Shown: positions 31,086 through 42,250, counted from the first letter of the stretch. The stretch is DNA of 64,000 nucleotides from Sepioteuthis lessoniana (GCA_963585895.1 OY757939.1:24665722-24729721); one strand, 5' to 3'. The notes: generated by a model from the sequence alone, not told the origin. A program made the numbers and translations.

Positions 31086-32250
31086 AAAATTATTTTGAGG
31101 CTCGGATTAAACAATATTACTCTTCTCAGTATTGGTGATTTGTATAAAATTCTCATACATTCGATATCACTATCTGAACTATCATGCATTATCGATCAAG
31201 TCCAAATATATTTTTTAAAATCCTTGCTATAACTCATGACCATCATTGATCGAGCCATTAACTCCAACCACGGACTGACTTCCTGTTTCCGGGTCACTTT
31301 CACGAACCACTAAGATACCGACGCTGTTAACAACGCGGACATCTCACTGTAACAGAAGGAAAATACGACACAATTTGTCTGTTCATAATAGTGAGGCATA
31401 TGCTTTTACGTTCTACGTGCTTTGATCGCCATCTTGAATTTTCCATGAATAAAATTTAGCCTGGAGGTTATAAGAATCAATAACATGATTAATGGGGAGA
31501 GGCTGTGACAAGCAGGGAGCTTCAGATGAGACCGGAGTGTTGTCAGTTTTTTGTAACTTTAAATGAATGTTTAATGTTGATTAAAACTTCGAAAATATTT
31601 GGTTTAAGCCCCCTCACCCTAAAAAAAAAACAAAAGAAAATTATAAAATCAAATCTGAGTGACTTATTTTACTCAATCAAATGCTAGAGGTCTTCTTAAC
31701 ACGGGAATTAAGCTAGAAAAGAGGTATCTTTATAATTATAAATACTTACTGGTCACCTGTCGGGTGAGCTTGTCTTTCAGATCTCTCATCTCTCGATAAG
31801 AATTTTGTATTCACTGGGAGCTCGATCTTTTCAGCCTTGAGCCAATTCTTAGAGAACTTCTCGCATAGTGTTAGCCTATATGAGCTGAGCTGGTTAAACA
31901 TTGCTAGTGAGGTTAATATTTGCTGTGTTCTCTAAATAATAAGCCTTATACAAAATATATATTCTCTAATGCTTATTAAATGAACACAAATGAATACATT
32001 TTGTTATCATATTATTTTATATGTATAAGACAGATAAGTCATTCTGGGAACTACTTGGGATGCAAATGAAGTTCTCTAATTGACTTCTATGCAAGGACAT
32101 ACCAGTATTGACCGACAGACAAAAACTTATATTCATTAGCTCCATGGGGACACCGGACACTACGTTTCGTTAAGAAAATGCTAAGAACGATAGCTGATTG
32201 GGACTGATGGTGAGAAAAATCCAAAGGAATACAAGCAGTCGGCATGCCTT
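31086..32250. other. Unassigned sequence
   Basis: No family, domain or RNA gene recognised. Frames at 30945-31232 and 31505-31687 lack features of coding sequence that I can support. Confidence 0.5.
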
Positions 32251-32252
32251 GA

Positions 32253-32253
<1 letters not shown>

Positions 32254-32341
<88 letters not shown>

Positions 32342-32424
32342 TTTATTAGGGTGTATCTAAAGCATTTTTAAAGATTTTTACTCCAAAGTTTTCTAATGAA
32401 GACACATTAAGGCTATGATTCCAC

Positions 32425-32466
<42 letters not shown>

Positions 32467-32518
32467 CATCTTTACCCCCCCCACATTTATATATTTTGTT
32501 GAAGATTCTTTTGATATG

Positions 32519-32565
<47 letters not shown>

Positions 32566-32765
32566 CAAAAGTATCTTTAACAAATCTATTCTCCAATACT
32601 TTTTTTATCAGCACATATGTCACATATCTAGACATAGATAGCCTTAAGCTATATGCATATTAAATACGGTTGAGAGTAAAGCTCTTTAAGAAATGAAAAT
32701 ACATTTAATACATCTTATAACAAGTAATGCTAATATATGCACACACACACACCCACACCCACACA

Positions 32766-32811
<46 letters not shown>

Positions 32812-32815
32812 AAAC
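32254..32815. repeat. (TA)n, (ATT)n and (AC)n cluster with AT-centred inverted repeat
   Basis: (TA)n lies at 32254-32338, (ATT)n at 32427-32467, (TA)n at 32519-32561, (AC)n at 32739-32766 and (TA)n at 32768-32809. Arms GTTGAAGATTCTTTTGATAT (32498-32517) and its near complement at 32562-32581 flank the middle (TA)n with two mismatches. Confidence 0.9.
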
Positions 32816-32954
32816 ATTTTAATACTATAGTGGAGTAATAGATAGTTGTTATATGTGCTCATGAAAAATGAATTGAAGTAAACGTCTGAAGATGTTTTTA
32901 TAATAATAATAGTGTGAAAAGCTCGCAAGCCCAGACAACCAGACCTAGTAAAAG

Positions 32955-33215
32955 TCACCGGCAAAAAAAAAAAAAAAAAAGAGAATCTGCTGAATAGTGG
33001 ACTTTGCTGTCCCGGCAGACTAAGAGTAAAATTAAAAAAGTAAAATTAGAGATAAATATCTGGATCTTGCTTGAGAACAAAAATGAAAAAGCAAAAACCA
33101 ATGGAACATAAGGTTGGCAGTGATACCAACTGTAATTGATGAAGTTCGACAATATCCTAAGGATTGGTAAAGAGACAGGACGATTTGGAACAAGAGAAGA
33201 CTCCATCCAGTTTGT
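32955..33215 (+). pseudogene. R4-like LINE RLE fragment
   Basis: In plus frames, VDFAVPAD.RVK-equivalent sequence (GTGGACTTTGCTGTCCCGGC at 32997) is followed by KYLDLA-like and MK...VIPTVIDE text, collinear with the RLE second half at 2082-2260. The upstream boundary is a poly(A) run and the downstream boundary an RTE-like fragment on the other strand. Confidence 0.6.
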
Positions 33216-33219
33216 TATG

Positions 33220-33745
33220 GAAGAAAGTGGCTGTACTGCTGGTGTTTTGTGGAGTGTTGCTTCCATGATCTGTTTAAAGAAGCAAGAAACATTCTTTTTG
33301 TAGTTCCAATCTAGCTGTTTCTCCATGCGTTTTGTTAGCGTTCAAGTAGTGCATCCATAGAGTAGTACTGACATGAATGCAACTTACAAGAAATCCCGTT
33401 TTATTGAATTGGAGAGATCAGATTTCAATATGATCGATATCCGGTATGGGTATGTTGATATCATATTCAGTTGATGAGCTATTGCTACCGAGACATGTGA
33501 AGTGGTCTACTGGTTTTAGAGGCTTCCCACTTAACGTTGAGGTGGCTTCTTTTTGTTTAAAATACATGAACTCCATTTTATTTGCGTTTGCAAAAAAAAA
33601 ACAAAACCAAACAACAACAAAAAAAACGATGTCTCTTGCTGCTTGCTCCAGGGTATGTAGCAGAGATTTGGCTTGTGCTGATGCATTTGTGAGAATCGGA
33701 AGATCAATTGCGTGGTCTGCGTCTGTCATTGTTTCAGCTGGATAT
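33220..33745 (-). pseudogene. RTE-like LINE fragment
   Basis: The minus strand gives TDADHAIDLPILTNASAQAK (RT active-site region with ADHAI in place of ADDI), SLLHTLEQAARDI, LKPVDHFTCLGSNSSSTE, then KAMEKQLDWNYKKNV, then CGVLLHKTPAVQ. The order matches the other RTE copies, and the second Asp of the ADD box is changed to His. Frameshifted and dead. Confidence 0.7.
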
Positions 33746-34205
33746 CGTCTGTCTTTTTTTTTCTTTTTTTTTTAAATGTGAAACCTTTGGAATAAAGCTC
33801 TATGAAAAGGAAATTACTGTGGTGCGGCCGAACGGTATTAATACTTTCCTTTTCGAATGGGCATTAGCGCGAAATAAACGCAAAATGCTGACATTTGCAT
33901 CAGTGTGACTAAAATTAAATGTCATGTGGAGATGTGTCATGGCATGACCTTATAGTTCACCTCCTTGCAAACAGTTATGGCTTTCGTCTTATTCTCTTCG
34001 TATACGTTTCTTTTTAACTATGTATCAATCATTCGTGTATATCACACTTTCAGTTATAACGATAGATATACTGCAGCAATCTTTAAACGAAATGGCCTTT
34101 TTACATTACTTTTCTATCATAAACAATTAAGAAGTAACAGAAAGTATCTAAGAACAAAATTTATGTAATAACCATTACAAAACAATAATAGATTCAAGTA
34201 ACAAC
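33746..34205. other. Unassigned sequence
   Basis: Frames at 33708-33908 and 33965-34168 have no domain. Moderately AT-rich. Confidence 0.5.
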
Positions 34206-34255
34206 TCCTCATATATATATATATATATATATATAGATATATATATATATATATT

Positions 34256-34485
34256 GTAGTATCGTGGTAAGGAAACGATACACAGTGAAATAGAGATAAT
34301 CATTTATAAACTCAAGTGGTACAGTCCGACAAGTATTATAAGTCTCTCGCTGTAGGTGTTACAAACGAAGTTGATCTTCTACTGACCGACGTCTTTCAGA
34401 GCTCTTCTGTCTCTGCTTCTGTCTTCCGTCTGCCGTGCTTGAGAAACACAGCGTCTTTTATACTTCCATGATATCGGAAATCACA
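34256..34485 (-). mobile_element. Candidate LTR fragment
   Basis: The minus strand has AGTATAAAAGACGC (TATA at about 34457-34463) followed by a GC-richer transcribed-like block (GCACGGCAGACGGAAGACAG...) and an end CCACGATACTACA near 34252. This promoter-then-R layout resembles an LTR, but I could not place a matching 5' TG end because a microsatellite follows. Confidence 0.35.
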
Positions 34486-34489
34486 ATAC

Positions 34490-34582
<93 letters not shown>

Positions 34583-34583
34583 A
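34490..34583. repeat. (AC)n-(AT)n-(GT)n symmetric microsatellite
   Basis: The three tracts together are an inverted repeat centred on (AT)n. Confidence 0.95.
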
Positions 34584-34639
34584 TGCGTGTGGTTAGGCCA
34601 CAATCCTTCATTTAAACAAGTTTGATTAAACAATAAAGA

Positions 34640-34940
34640 CATATATTGTCTACGGAGAAACAAAGCCGACACTATAGAGTTTCGGTTCTACTGAACCATC
34701 ATCAGGACGATGAGGGGTTATATTAGTGATGTTAAGTTAACGATGGATGTGCAAAAAGTGTAAAAAATATATAAAAACTTTTGAAAATTTGTATAACAAG
34801 AAAAAGTTGGCTGTTTATGACAAGAAAAATTTGGTCGTTTGATACACTAAAATATTAATGACATCGGACGTATTTAAAACAGAACTCAATCAACGGAAAT
34901 AGAATATTATCAAGAGAAATAGGATATTTAATTCCTTTTT
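34640..34940 (-). mobile_element. Penelope-like end, minus strand
   Basis: The minus strand reads CTGATGA-TGGTTC-AGTA-GAACC-GAAAC, a hammerhead-like core with a perfect 5-bp stem II (one extra U after the core). 34855-34940 is an inverted match to 36283-36385 (ACATCGGACGTATTTAAAAC; CAACGGAAATA). The two copies flank the dimeric L. Confidence 0.45.
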
Positions 34941-34978
34941 TTCTTTCTTATTTTTTCTTTTTTAATGAGTTATTTACG

Positions 34979-36011
34979 TGGTTTGGTTTGGTTTGGTATG
35001 TTGGCTTTTATGGCATATCAACCTTTTTAGGTTATTTAACGCCAAATCAATTTTTGTGTAAATAATCTGTTCTATTTAAAACAATTCAGTTTAGCATAAG
35101 TACACAGTTTAATTGTCAAAAACATTTCCATTTAAAACTATTCAAGCAGTTATATGTAACAATTCAGTTAAGTGTAAATACAGTTTTAATGCCAAAATAA
35201 ATTTCCACTTCAAATAATTCAGTTAAGCATATGCACGCAGTTTATATGTAAGTGCGGTTTAATTGTCAAAAACATTTCTATTTCAAGCTATTCAGTTTAC
35301 TAAAACCATTCAGTTTAGCATAAGTATGCTGTTAGTTCTATTTAACCCATAGATAGGGCCCTATCAAGTGCTACCACTCCGGGCCAGAGTAGACCGGAGA
35401 GCGATGGCAATGAAGGGGTACTCCGCATTCCCCAAAGCTCCAGCACTGCGGGAACTTCCCCATCAGATTGTTTAGTGTCATATCCAGGACACTCGTTGGC
35501 GGGGGGGTCTTACTCCTCTGCAGAGGTGCAGTCAGAGTATTCTACAGCCCCAGCTGACTGGGCAATACACAGAGGTAAATGTCAAACAGTTTTATTTCAG
35601 ATAATTCAGTTCAGCATAAGTACACAGTTTAGACGTCAAAAACAGTTCTATTTCGAGCAATTCAGTTCAGCACTAGTACGCAGTTACAATGTCAAAACAG
35701 TTCTATTTTAAACAATTCAGTTTAGCATAAATACGCAGTTTAAATGCAAAAATATATATAGTAAAAGAAGCACGGTTTAGTTCTATTTAACCCATAGATA
35801 GGACCCTTATCAGGTGCTACCACTCCGGGCCAGAGTGGACCTGGGAGCGATGGCAATGAAGGGGTACTCCGCATTCCCCAAGCTCCAGCATTGCTGGAAC
35901 CTCACCATCAGATTGTTTAGTGTCATATGCAGGAAACTCATTGGGGGGGGGGTCTTACCCACTCTGCAGAGAAGCAGTTGGTGTATTCTACAGCCCCAGC
36001 CGACTGGGCAA
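34979..36011 (-). mobile_element. Dimeric family L inserted as one unit
   Basis: Unit 1 (34979-35564) has tail, internal array and head. Unit 2 (35565-36011) has an internal array and head. The exact 12-base duplication GAGTTATTTACG (34967-34978 and 36012-36023) surrounds the pair, so a 1033-base dimer transposed. The near-identical arrangement at 4952-5940 means the dimer is a propagating form. Confidence 0.9.
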
Positions 36012-36023
36012 GAGTTATTTACG

Positions 36024-36600
36024 AACTGAAAAAAAAAAAAGAACCAAAGGCATCTTAAAACATTCTCGCTATTTCTGAAGTTAATTCTATAAATTCTAGA
36101 TTTTTTGTTTTTTTCTCGGATTTGTAGCCGTGGCATATTAATTTCGTTTATTATTATAATAGTACTTTCATGTAGAATTTTTCATAATTTGGATTTGGGA
36201 AGAGTGGCTTTTACGTTGTAGGGCTACAGAACTAGAATCATTAAAGGGGCATAATAAGACTTCTTGAAAGAAAAAAAAAAAAAAAGGAATTGAATAATCT
36301 GTTTTTCTTGATAATATTTTATTTCCGTTGATAGAGTTCTGTTTTAAATACGTTCGATGTCAGCAGCATTTTAATTTTATTCGACTATACGTTTACGCAA
36401 TTTTTGCAATGTCATAAAAAAACCTGAAAAACTAAAAAAAAAAATATCTTTTCACTTGCAAACAACACCTGATGATGGCCGATAAAAGATCCGAAAGCGA
36501 TCGGAACAATTTCGGTATATTAATCTACCAACTCCAACCTAAAACCAAAACCAGGAAATTTTAAAGGGTCCTAATAAGATTATATAGAAAAATATTTCTT
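36024..36600 (+). mobile_element. Penelope-like end and unassigned flanks
   Basis: 36283-36385 pairs as an inverted repeat with 34855-34940. 36474-36510 contains CTGATGATGGCCGATAAAAG and CCGAAAGCGATCGG, a looser hammerhead-like core. The remainder is AT-rich and unassigned. Confidence 0.4.
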
Positions 36601-36604
36601 CATT

Positions 36605-36990
36605 ATATGTAATATATATGGAGAAATGGTAGGTTTTGGTGAATCTGAGAAGAGGATAAAAATAAGTGGAAAAGTAGATAGATCAAAACACTTACAACTA
36701 GTTTAGTGGTAATATTTCGTTCTTTATTCACAGAAATTCTCCAGACTAAACATTTTTTGCATTTTTCTACATTTTAGCAATTGAGGAAATAGATAAAATA
36801 TTGGAGAATGTGGAAAATTATAAAGGGAGGGAAAGGGTCTAAAGACAGATGCGAAAGAACAAGGAGGTAAAGAGACGTAGATTTGAGTGATGATGGTAGG
36901 GGTTATTTGGTTTTGACTCTGACCGTCTGAATTGATGGTCAAGCTAGGTGGCATCAACTGTATCAGATATATATATATATATATATTTAT
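36605..36990 (+). repeat. Single arm of the foldback family; (AT)n
   Basis: 36630-36745 is collinear with one arm of the 6118-6304 foldback (GGTGAATCTGAGAAGAGGAT; AAAAATAAGTGGAAAAG; TTCTTTATTC). The opposite arm is absent. (AT)n lies at 36966-36986. Confidence 0.6.
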
Positions 36991-37014
36991 ATATTGTACA
37001 CAGTTAAACGGCAG

Positions 37015-37135
37015 GGAGTCTTCGTAGAATCATAGCTAAATTACTGGATTGTAGCCTTGAAGTAAGTGAGTTCGAACTCCAGCCACGCTATTACGCACAC
37101 TTTCGTACAAATATCACTGATAAACGTATGATAGG
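37015..37135 (+). mobile_element. SINE-A head fragment
   Basis: GTCTTCGTAGAATCATAGC and GAGTTCGAACTCCAGCCACG are the SINE-A A- and B-box regions. The copy stops after the TTTCGTACAAATA body. Confidence 0.6.
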
Positions 37136-38066
37136 TTTGAGTTAATGGAATATCAACCATCGTGGGTTATTTAATGCCAAATCCTATATATACATTTTTT
37201 CTCACTAAGTTAAATGATTTCAAGTATTTGTAATAGTAACAATTTCACATGGCCTTGTCATTTATTCGCGCACGGTTTAAATTTCAAACAGTTCTATTTG
37301 ACTCATAGTTAGGACGCTAAACAGAGTACTGAAGAAAAAACTAGGAATATTCTAATATAATAATAAACGACTCTATTATAAAATATGCTTATTCTAATCG
37401 TCAAAAATCAACAACAAAATATTTGAATCGATACAAAACAGTAAATTTACTCAATATGGCCGCATTTTTTTTCAATTATTGCATCAACAAGCCTTCGAAA
37501 AGGTTTCATGCCTTCAAAATCAATCCTCAAACATTTTATTCCATTCCTCGACAACAACAATCTTAAGCGAACCAATATTTGGATGGGAAGTTGCATTTGT
37601 TTTACTTTCTAAAATGCCCCATATAACGTAATCAAGGGGTTTAAGATCTGCGCTTGAAGGAGGCCACCCAGAAACTCCAATTATTTTGGAATTTTTTGGC
37701 TTGGTTTCGGCGTTAAGTAAATCATAGATTCTTTGTCGTGTCTTTTCTTGTTCACTCATATTGGGTTAAATTTTAATTAGAAAGTGCTTGAATAATGGAG
37801 CTAATCATGAACATTTTAGATTCATCGCAATTTTTCAAATAACAAGACTGAAAGAAGAGGTTTAAAAATTATTCTATATTTTGCTTCCGCACCCAGTTGG
37901 TACTTCTACTCCAGATCAGAATGAACCTGGAAACAATGGTAATGAAGAGGTACTCCACGTTCCCAAAACCCTCGAGAATGGAGTCTCACTATCAGATTGC
38001 TTTGTCATATACAGGACACCCGTTTTACTCCTTTTGAGAGATGCAGTCGGTGTATTCTACAGCCCA
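37136..38066 (-). mobile_element. Family L split by a deleted mariner
   Basis: The L tail and body occupy 37136-37318 (ATCAACCATCGTGGGTTATT). The head resumes at about 37893 (TTGGTACTTCTACTCCAGAT) and ends at 38066 (TTCTACAGCCCAGC). The mariner-type insert breaks the word TAGGACCCTATCAGGTG of intact L copies at its TA. Confidence 0.7.
37319..37892 (-). mobile_element. Internally deleted mariner-type element
   Basis: The 79-codon frame (37520-37759) begins with a Tc1/mariner (IS630-superfamily) N-terminus MSEQEKTRQRIYDLLNA and jumps to the C-terminal catalytic region GWPPSSADLKPLDYVIWG, SHPNIGSLK, EEWNKMFED. Text continuing after a stop (MKPFRRLVDAIIEKKCG, about 37445-37505) is the C-terminus. 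The middle of the transposase, with two catalytic Asp, is missing. Ends (AGTACTGAAGAAAAAACTAG on the left; GTGCGGAAGCAAAATATAG as complement on the right) may be worn terminal inverted repeats. Confidence 0.8.
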
Positions 38067-38165
38067 GCTTTTGTTGAAATAGTATCATTGCTGTTCTTCT
38101 ACAAGGATGGCTTTGGCATTAATCCACAAAGGTTAATATGCCATTAAACCAAGAAACCAAACTAA
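38067..38165 (+). mobile_element. SINE-A 3' half
   Basis: AGTATCATTGCTGTTCTTCT, GGCTTTGGCATTAATCCACAAAGGTTAATATGCC and AAACCAAGAAACC are the SINE-A body end and shared tail. Confidence 0.7.
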
Positions 38166-38394
38166 ACACGTAAAAGGTTTTAGGTATTGCCATCTAATAC
38201 AAGTAATTTGAAAACACATCAATCCGTCAATCTAGATCAGCTTACAATTTAGAATATTGACAACAAAAGATTGACTCCATATTCTCCAGAGCTACGGAAG
38301 TGGAGCCTTACCACCGGTTCCAGTTTTGTGAAACTGGAAGCAATGGCAACTAACAAATGTTAATAATCCTTTGGAAACAAATATATCAATAATC

Positions 38395-38438
38395 ATATAC
38401 ATATATATATATATATATATATATGCATATATAATTGT

Positions 38439-38485
<47 letters not shown>
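38395..38485. repeat. (AT)n tracts
   Basis: Two (AT)n runs flank ATAATTGTTG. They produce the YIYI frame at 38371-38628. Confidence 0.95.
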
Positions 38486-38589
38486 ATTTAGGTTTCGTAG
38501 CCGCCGACCAGCACCTGGATTTTTGTGATGATAAGCGGCTACTTCATTGTAAATTTCATGGTACAATCGTATATATTGCTTGTTTGTTT

Positions 38590-39366
38590 GTTTGTCGGTG
38601 GGATTTTACGGCATATCAACCCTTTTAGGTTATCTAATGCTAAATCCTTTTGATATGTAAATTAAATATTATGATTTCTTAACGAATTGACTATAGGTAT
38701 CATTTTTAAACGAGCCAGAGCTCATTTGTTTGTACACAGTTAAATGGATATGCATACGATTTGTAAGTAAATAGGTTGTTAGTAATTTTGATTAGAAAAA
38801 AATATTCCAAAAGATTTTAGAGTTAATTTGTTCGCTAACGCTTAAATGGTTTCATGTATTGCTATGTAATATCAATAATTCAGGTAATGGACACAGTTAA
38901 ACGGGTTCAAGCATTGCTATTCAACACTAATTATTCTTTTCAACATTCCTCATATGTTTATAATCAGTTGCATACTTTCAAGTATTGCTATGTAACATTA
39001 ACAATGCAATTTAACACCAGTTATTTGTTTGCCCACTGTTAAATGATCTGACAGCTATATCTAACCATATATGGGACCCTAACAAGTACTCTCATTCTGA
39101 GTCAGAGTGGACCTGGCAGTAATGCCAATAAAGGGGTACTCCTGAGCTCCAGCTATATTTAACCATATATGGGACCCTAAAAAATACTCTCATTCTGGGT
39201 CAGAGTGGACCTGGCAGTAATGCCAATAAAGGGGTATTCCTGAGCTCCAGGACCGGAGTCTTACCATCAAGTAGTTTAGTGTCATAATTCAGGACACTCG
39301 TTGGGGAGAGTCTTACCCCTCTGCAGAGATATAGTCAGAGTATTCTACAGTCCAAGCCGACTGAGC
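38590..39366 (-). mobile_element. Family L (L2 type) with duplicated head segment
   Basis: Tail TTTTACGGCATATCAACCCTTTTAGG, L2-type internal units (GTTTCAAGTATTGCTATGTAA...), then the head. A head segment of about 96 bases is present twice in tandem (39052-39147 and 39148-39249). The end is AAGCCGACTGAGCCA. Confidence 0.8.
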
Positions 39367-39590
39367 CAGGAGTTTTTGAGGGCATTTGAAATCTCTGAAC
39401 AAACCCAAAGTAATTATCCATATGCCACATTCAGTGTAAGCAAGAGAATCACCTGTTGTATATGAATAATAAAAATAAACAAAATATCCTTTTTTTATTC
39501 GTTTATAGCTTTATTATTTACCCATAACCAGAGAAAGAATATTAGAGTTCATATTTCTTTCAAAGGTATTATGCAAAGTGAAAACAACCT
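39367..39590. other. Unassigned sequence
   Basis: AT-rich; nothing recognised. Confidence 0.4.
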
Positions 39591-39594
39591 CATC

Positions 39595-39797
39595 CAGAAG
39601 TTGAACTTGGGGGAGTCTTACCCTTCTGCAGAGATGCAGTTGGTGTATTCCACAACCCCAGCCGATTGGGCCAGAATGAAATGAGAAAATAAGTATTAAA
39701 GATTGATAGAGATATTTTATTATAATGGGGATTATGCGTCTATTCATCTGTAAATTAAACTCTCTCTCTCTTTCTATATATATATATATATATATAC

Positions 39798-39829
<32 letters not shown>

Positions 39830-39974
39830 AGAGAGAGAAAGAAGGAAAGTGAGAGAGAGATAGAGAGAGAGAGAATGGAAGAAAGAGAGCATACTCTAAT
39901 AGAAGTGTACATTATGTGTCTATTCATCTGTAAATTAAACTCCCTATCTCTATCTCTTTCTTTCTTTCTTTCTT

Positions 39975-40018
<44 letters not shown>

Positions 40019-40154
40019 AGAGAGAGTGAGAATGAGAAATAAAGGAAGGAAGGAAGAAAGAAAGAGAGATAGTGAAGGGAGAGAGAGAGAGAGAGAGAGG
40101 ACACTCTATTAGAAAAGTGTACATTATGTGTCTATTCATCTGTAAATGAAACTA

Positions 40155-40207
<53 letters not shown>

Positions 40208-40320
40208 AGAGATAGAGAGAGAGAAAGAGAGAGAGAGAGTTTAGTTTAGTGTCATATCCAGGACACTCTTGGGGAGTCTTACCCTTCTGCAGAGATGCAG
40301 TCAGTGTATTCAACAACCAA
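39595..40320. repeat. Three-unit (CT)n-(TA)n-(GA)n array bounded by L heads
   Basis: The word TGTGTCTATTCATCTGTAAA or a close variant occurs at 39733, 39914 and 40127, each time followed by TTAAACT/GAAACT and a (CT)n-(TA)n-(GA)n symmetric microsatellite. L head fragments (minus) lie at 39595-39676 and 40236-40320. Unit length is about 120-210 bases. The frames of up to 196 codons here are microsatellite translations. Confidence 0.85.
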
Positions 40321-41010
40321 AGAAAATATCTTTGGTGCAATTTTGAAAATAAGATTTTTTTCTACATATTTTTAATGACGAATAGATTGTCTCGAGCGAT
40401 ATATGTCCACATTAGTCACAGCTTAATTCTTTTCCCTCAAAGCACATTAAATGTGATTAATAAAGAAATAATAACCTTTTCTCAGATATAATTTAAGCAC
40501 TGATCATTAAAGTTCAGGAGTTAAATCAGTACACAGTAAGCTGAACGGCTCAACTGGACAACTTGACTAGACAGACAGCGGGTGATTTGCTGTATATTGC
40601 ATCATAAAGTGAGAATTATTATTGTCAGTTTTGACTCGCATTTTCTTACATCTTTGAGTTATGTTTTTATTTACCGCGGTTAAAGTGCTCGGTTATTTGT
40701 TAGTTATAACTTTAGTATTATTTAGTATTATTTAGTACAACCCATAATTTACTAGTCCAGTCGGATGAGGCTGAAGAATACGCTGACTACATCTCAGCAG
40801 GTGGGTAGGACAGCCCCAAAGAATGTGCCAGATATGACGCTAAACACTCTGTTGGTGAGACTACAAATTTTTTCGTTCTTTGTCTTTTCACAAACCACTT
40901 GGATACATCTACTCATGCATTCATAAACATACACACAGATATACATATGTGCATCTGTGCCTACTGATATATTTACTGTGATACAAATATACACTTATAT
41001 AAGCATGCAC
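40321..41010. other. Unassigned sequence with an L head remnant
   Basis: 40755-40862 is a plus-strand L head fragment (CAGTCGGATGAGGCTGAAGA; GACGCTAAACACTCTGTTGG). The rest is not recognised. Confidence 0.5.
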
Positions 41011-41309
41011 TTATATAAGCATTAGGCTAAGGCCGTAAAATACAGCGACTGCATCTCTGCAGAGGGGTAAGCCCCTCCCCTGACGAGTGTCCTGTTATGA
41101 GATAAAACAATCTGATGGCGAGATTCCAGTAATGCTTTGGGGAAATCCAGAATATCCCATCATTGCCATTTCTCCCAGGTTCAGTCTGGCTCTGAGTGGT
41201 AGCATTTGATAGGGTCCTATCAATGGGTCAAATAAAAGTGTTTGACATTTAAACTGCTAGCGAACAAATGGTTTATGTTAAACTTAATTTTTAGAAATAG
41301 AACTGTTGA

Positions 41310-41535
41310 TTTGGTTTATTTTTTTTATTGGCCTATCAACCTTTGTAGGTTATTTAATGCCAAAGCCATTTTTCTAGAAGAGCAGTAGTTGTGTTACTAT
41401 TTAACCCATCGCTGAGAGGAGAAGGGGATTCATACCTTTGCCCGAAAGTGAACGTAGTAACGCGACTGGAGTACGAACTCGCTTACTACGATTCCGCAGC
41501 CCATTGCAGTAACCATTACACCACGACGACACCCC
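41310..41535 (-). mobile_element. SINE-A, full length, with exact target-site duplication
   Basis: The minus strand has head GGGTGTCGTCGTGGTGTAAT, GAGTTCGTACTCCAGTCG, body and shared tail (GGCATTAAATAACC...GGTTGATAGGCC). TAGAACTGTTG occurs at 41298-41308 and again at 41536-41546, the L internal repeat it entered. Confidence 0.9.
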
Positions 41536-41707
41536 TAGAACTGTTGGATCATTTAATTGTGTTTAAACAAATGACTAATGTTTAATTGAACTGTTGTTTA
41601 TACACTGCAATGCGGGGAAGCATTTAACTTTGTTGATTGATGCCAAACAAAATTTAATTGTTTGTATCTACACAATGTGTTTACAAATCATATATTTAAT
41701 AGATATG

Positions 41708-42246
41708 TAGGGGACCAACGTTAAAAAAGATAACACTATTAACACGTGTGCAACAAGAATATACAAATTTTACTTTTAGATGGATCTGAAATCGAAGAAA
41801 TGAAATTGTTCTTGTGTTATATCGCTGTGAGTAGCAGTGAATTTTCCAGCCAGAACGTGGAGTCGTTAGGCTATCGTCTACGTTGACTGTCGTAACTTGA
41901 TACGGGTCGCTCGTCGGTCAAGCAAGCTTGGGCTGCCATGACTCTGAGGCACAGTTATAGCACCTTGCCTGGGTTGCAAGTAAACTGTTCTGAGGTGCCT
42001 TTGAAAATGTTCTGACTTTATAGTATTTTCTGGGATCACGCACACGTGCGTTAGCTCTGCGAATAAAGTGACCACATATTTTTAGGGTTCGCGATTAGTC
42101 AAAAAATATGGTCGAATATTTTGATTGTGTTTTTCTCCAAATTCTTTAATTTTCTAAAGCACGTGCATGGGCGTTTTTTGGTTTATAATTGCGCCAAAAT
42201 TGATTCGTTTTTTCTTGAACTTTCTTTGACAAGGAAATTGCATCAT
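41708..42246 (-). mobile_element. LTR-like insertion
   Basis: Non-L sequence of about 540 bases lies inside the L tail region. The plus strand opens TGTAGGGGACCAACG. The minus strand has ACTATAAAGTCAG (TATA near 42020) and ends CGTTGGTCCCCTACA. TG/CA-type ends and a TATA box suggest a solo LTR. The far boundary is uncertain because of the adjoining (AT)n tract. Confidence 0.4.
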
Positions 42247-42249
42247 TTC

Positions 42250-42250
42250 C

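Noticed and set aside
35475-35711. Recurring peptide text such as SYPGHS...VQS.YSTAP in several frames
   Set aside because: It looks conserved because the L head is repeated. The reading frame differs and breaks from copy to copy, so it is not a protein.
39514-40104. 196-codon minus frame
   Set aside because: It is composed of (GA)n and (TA)n translations plus an L head fragment.
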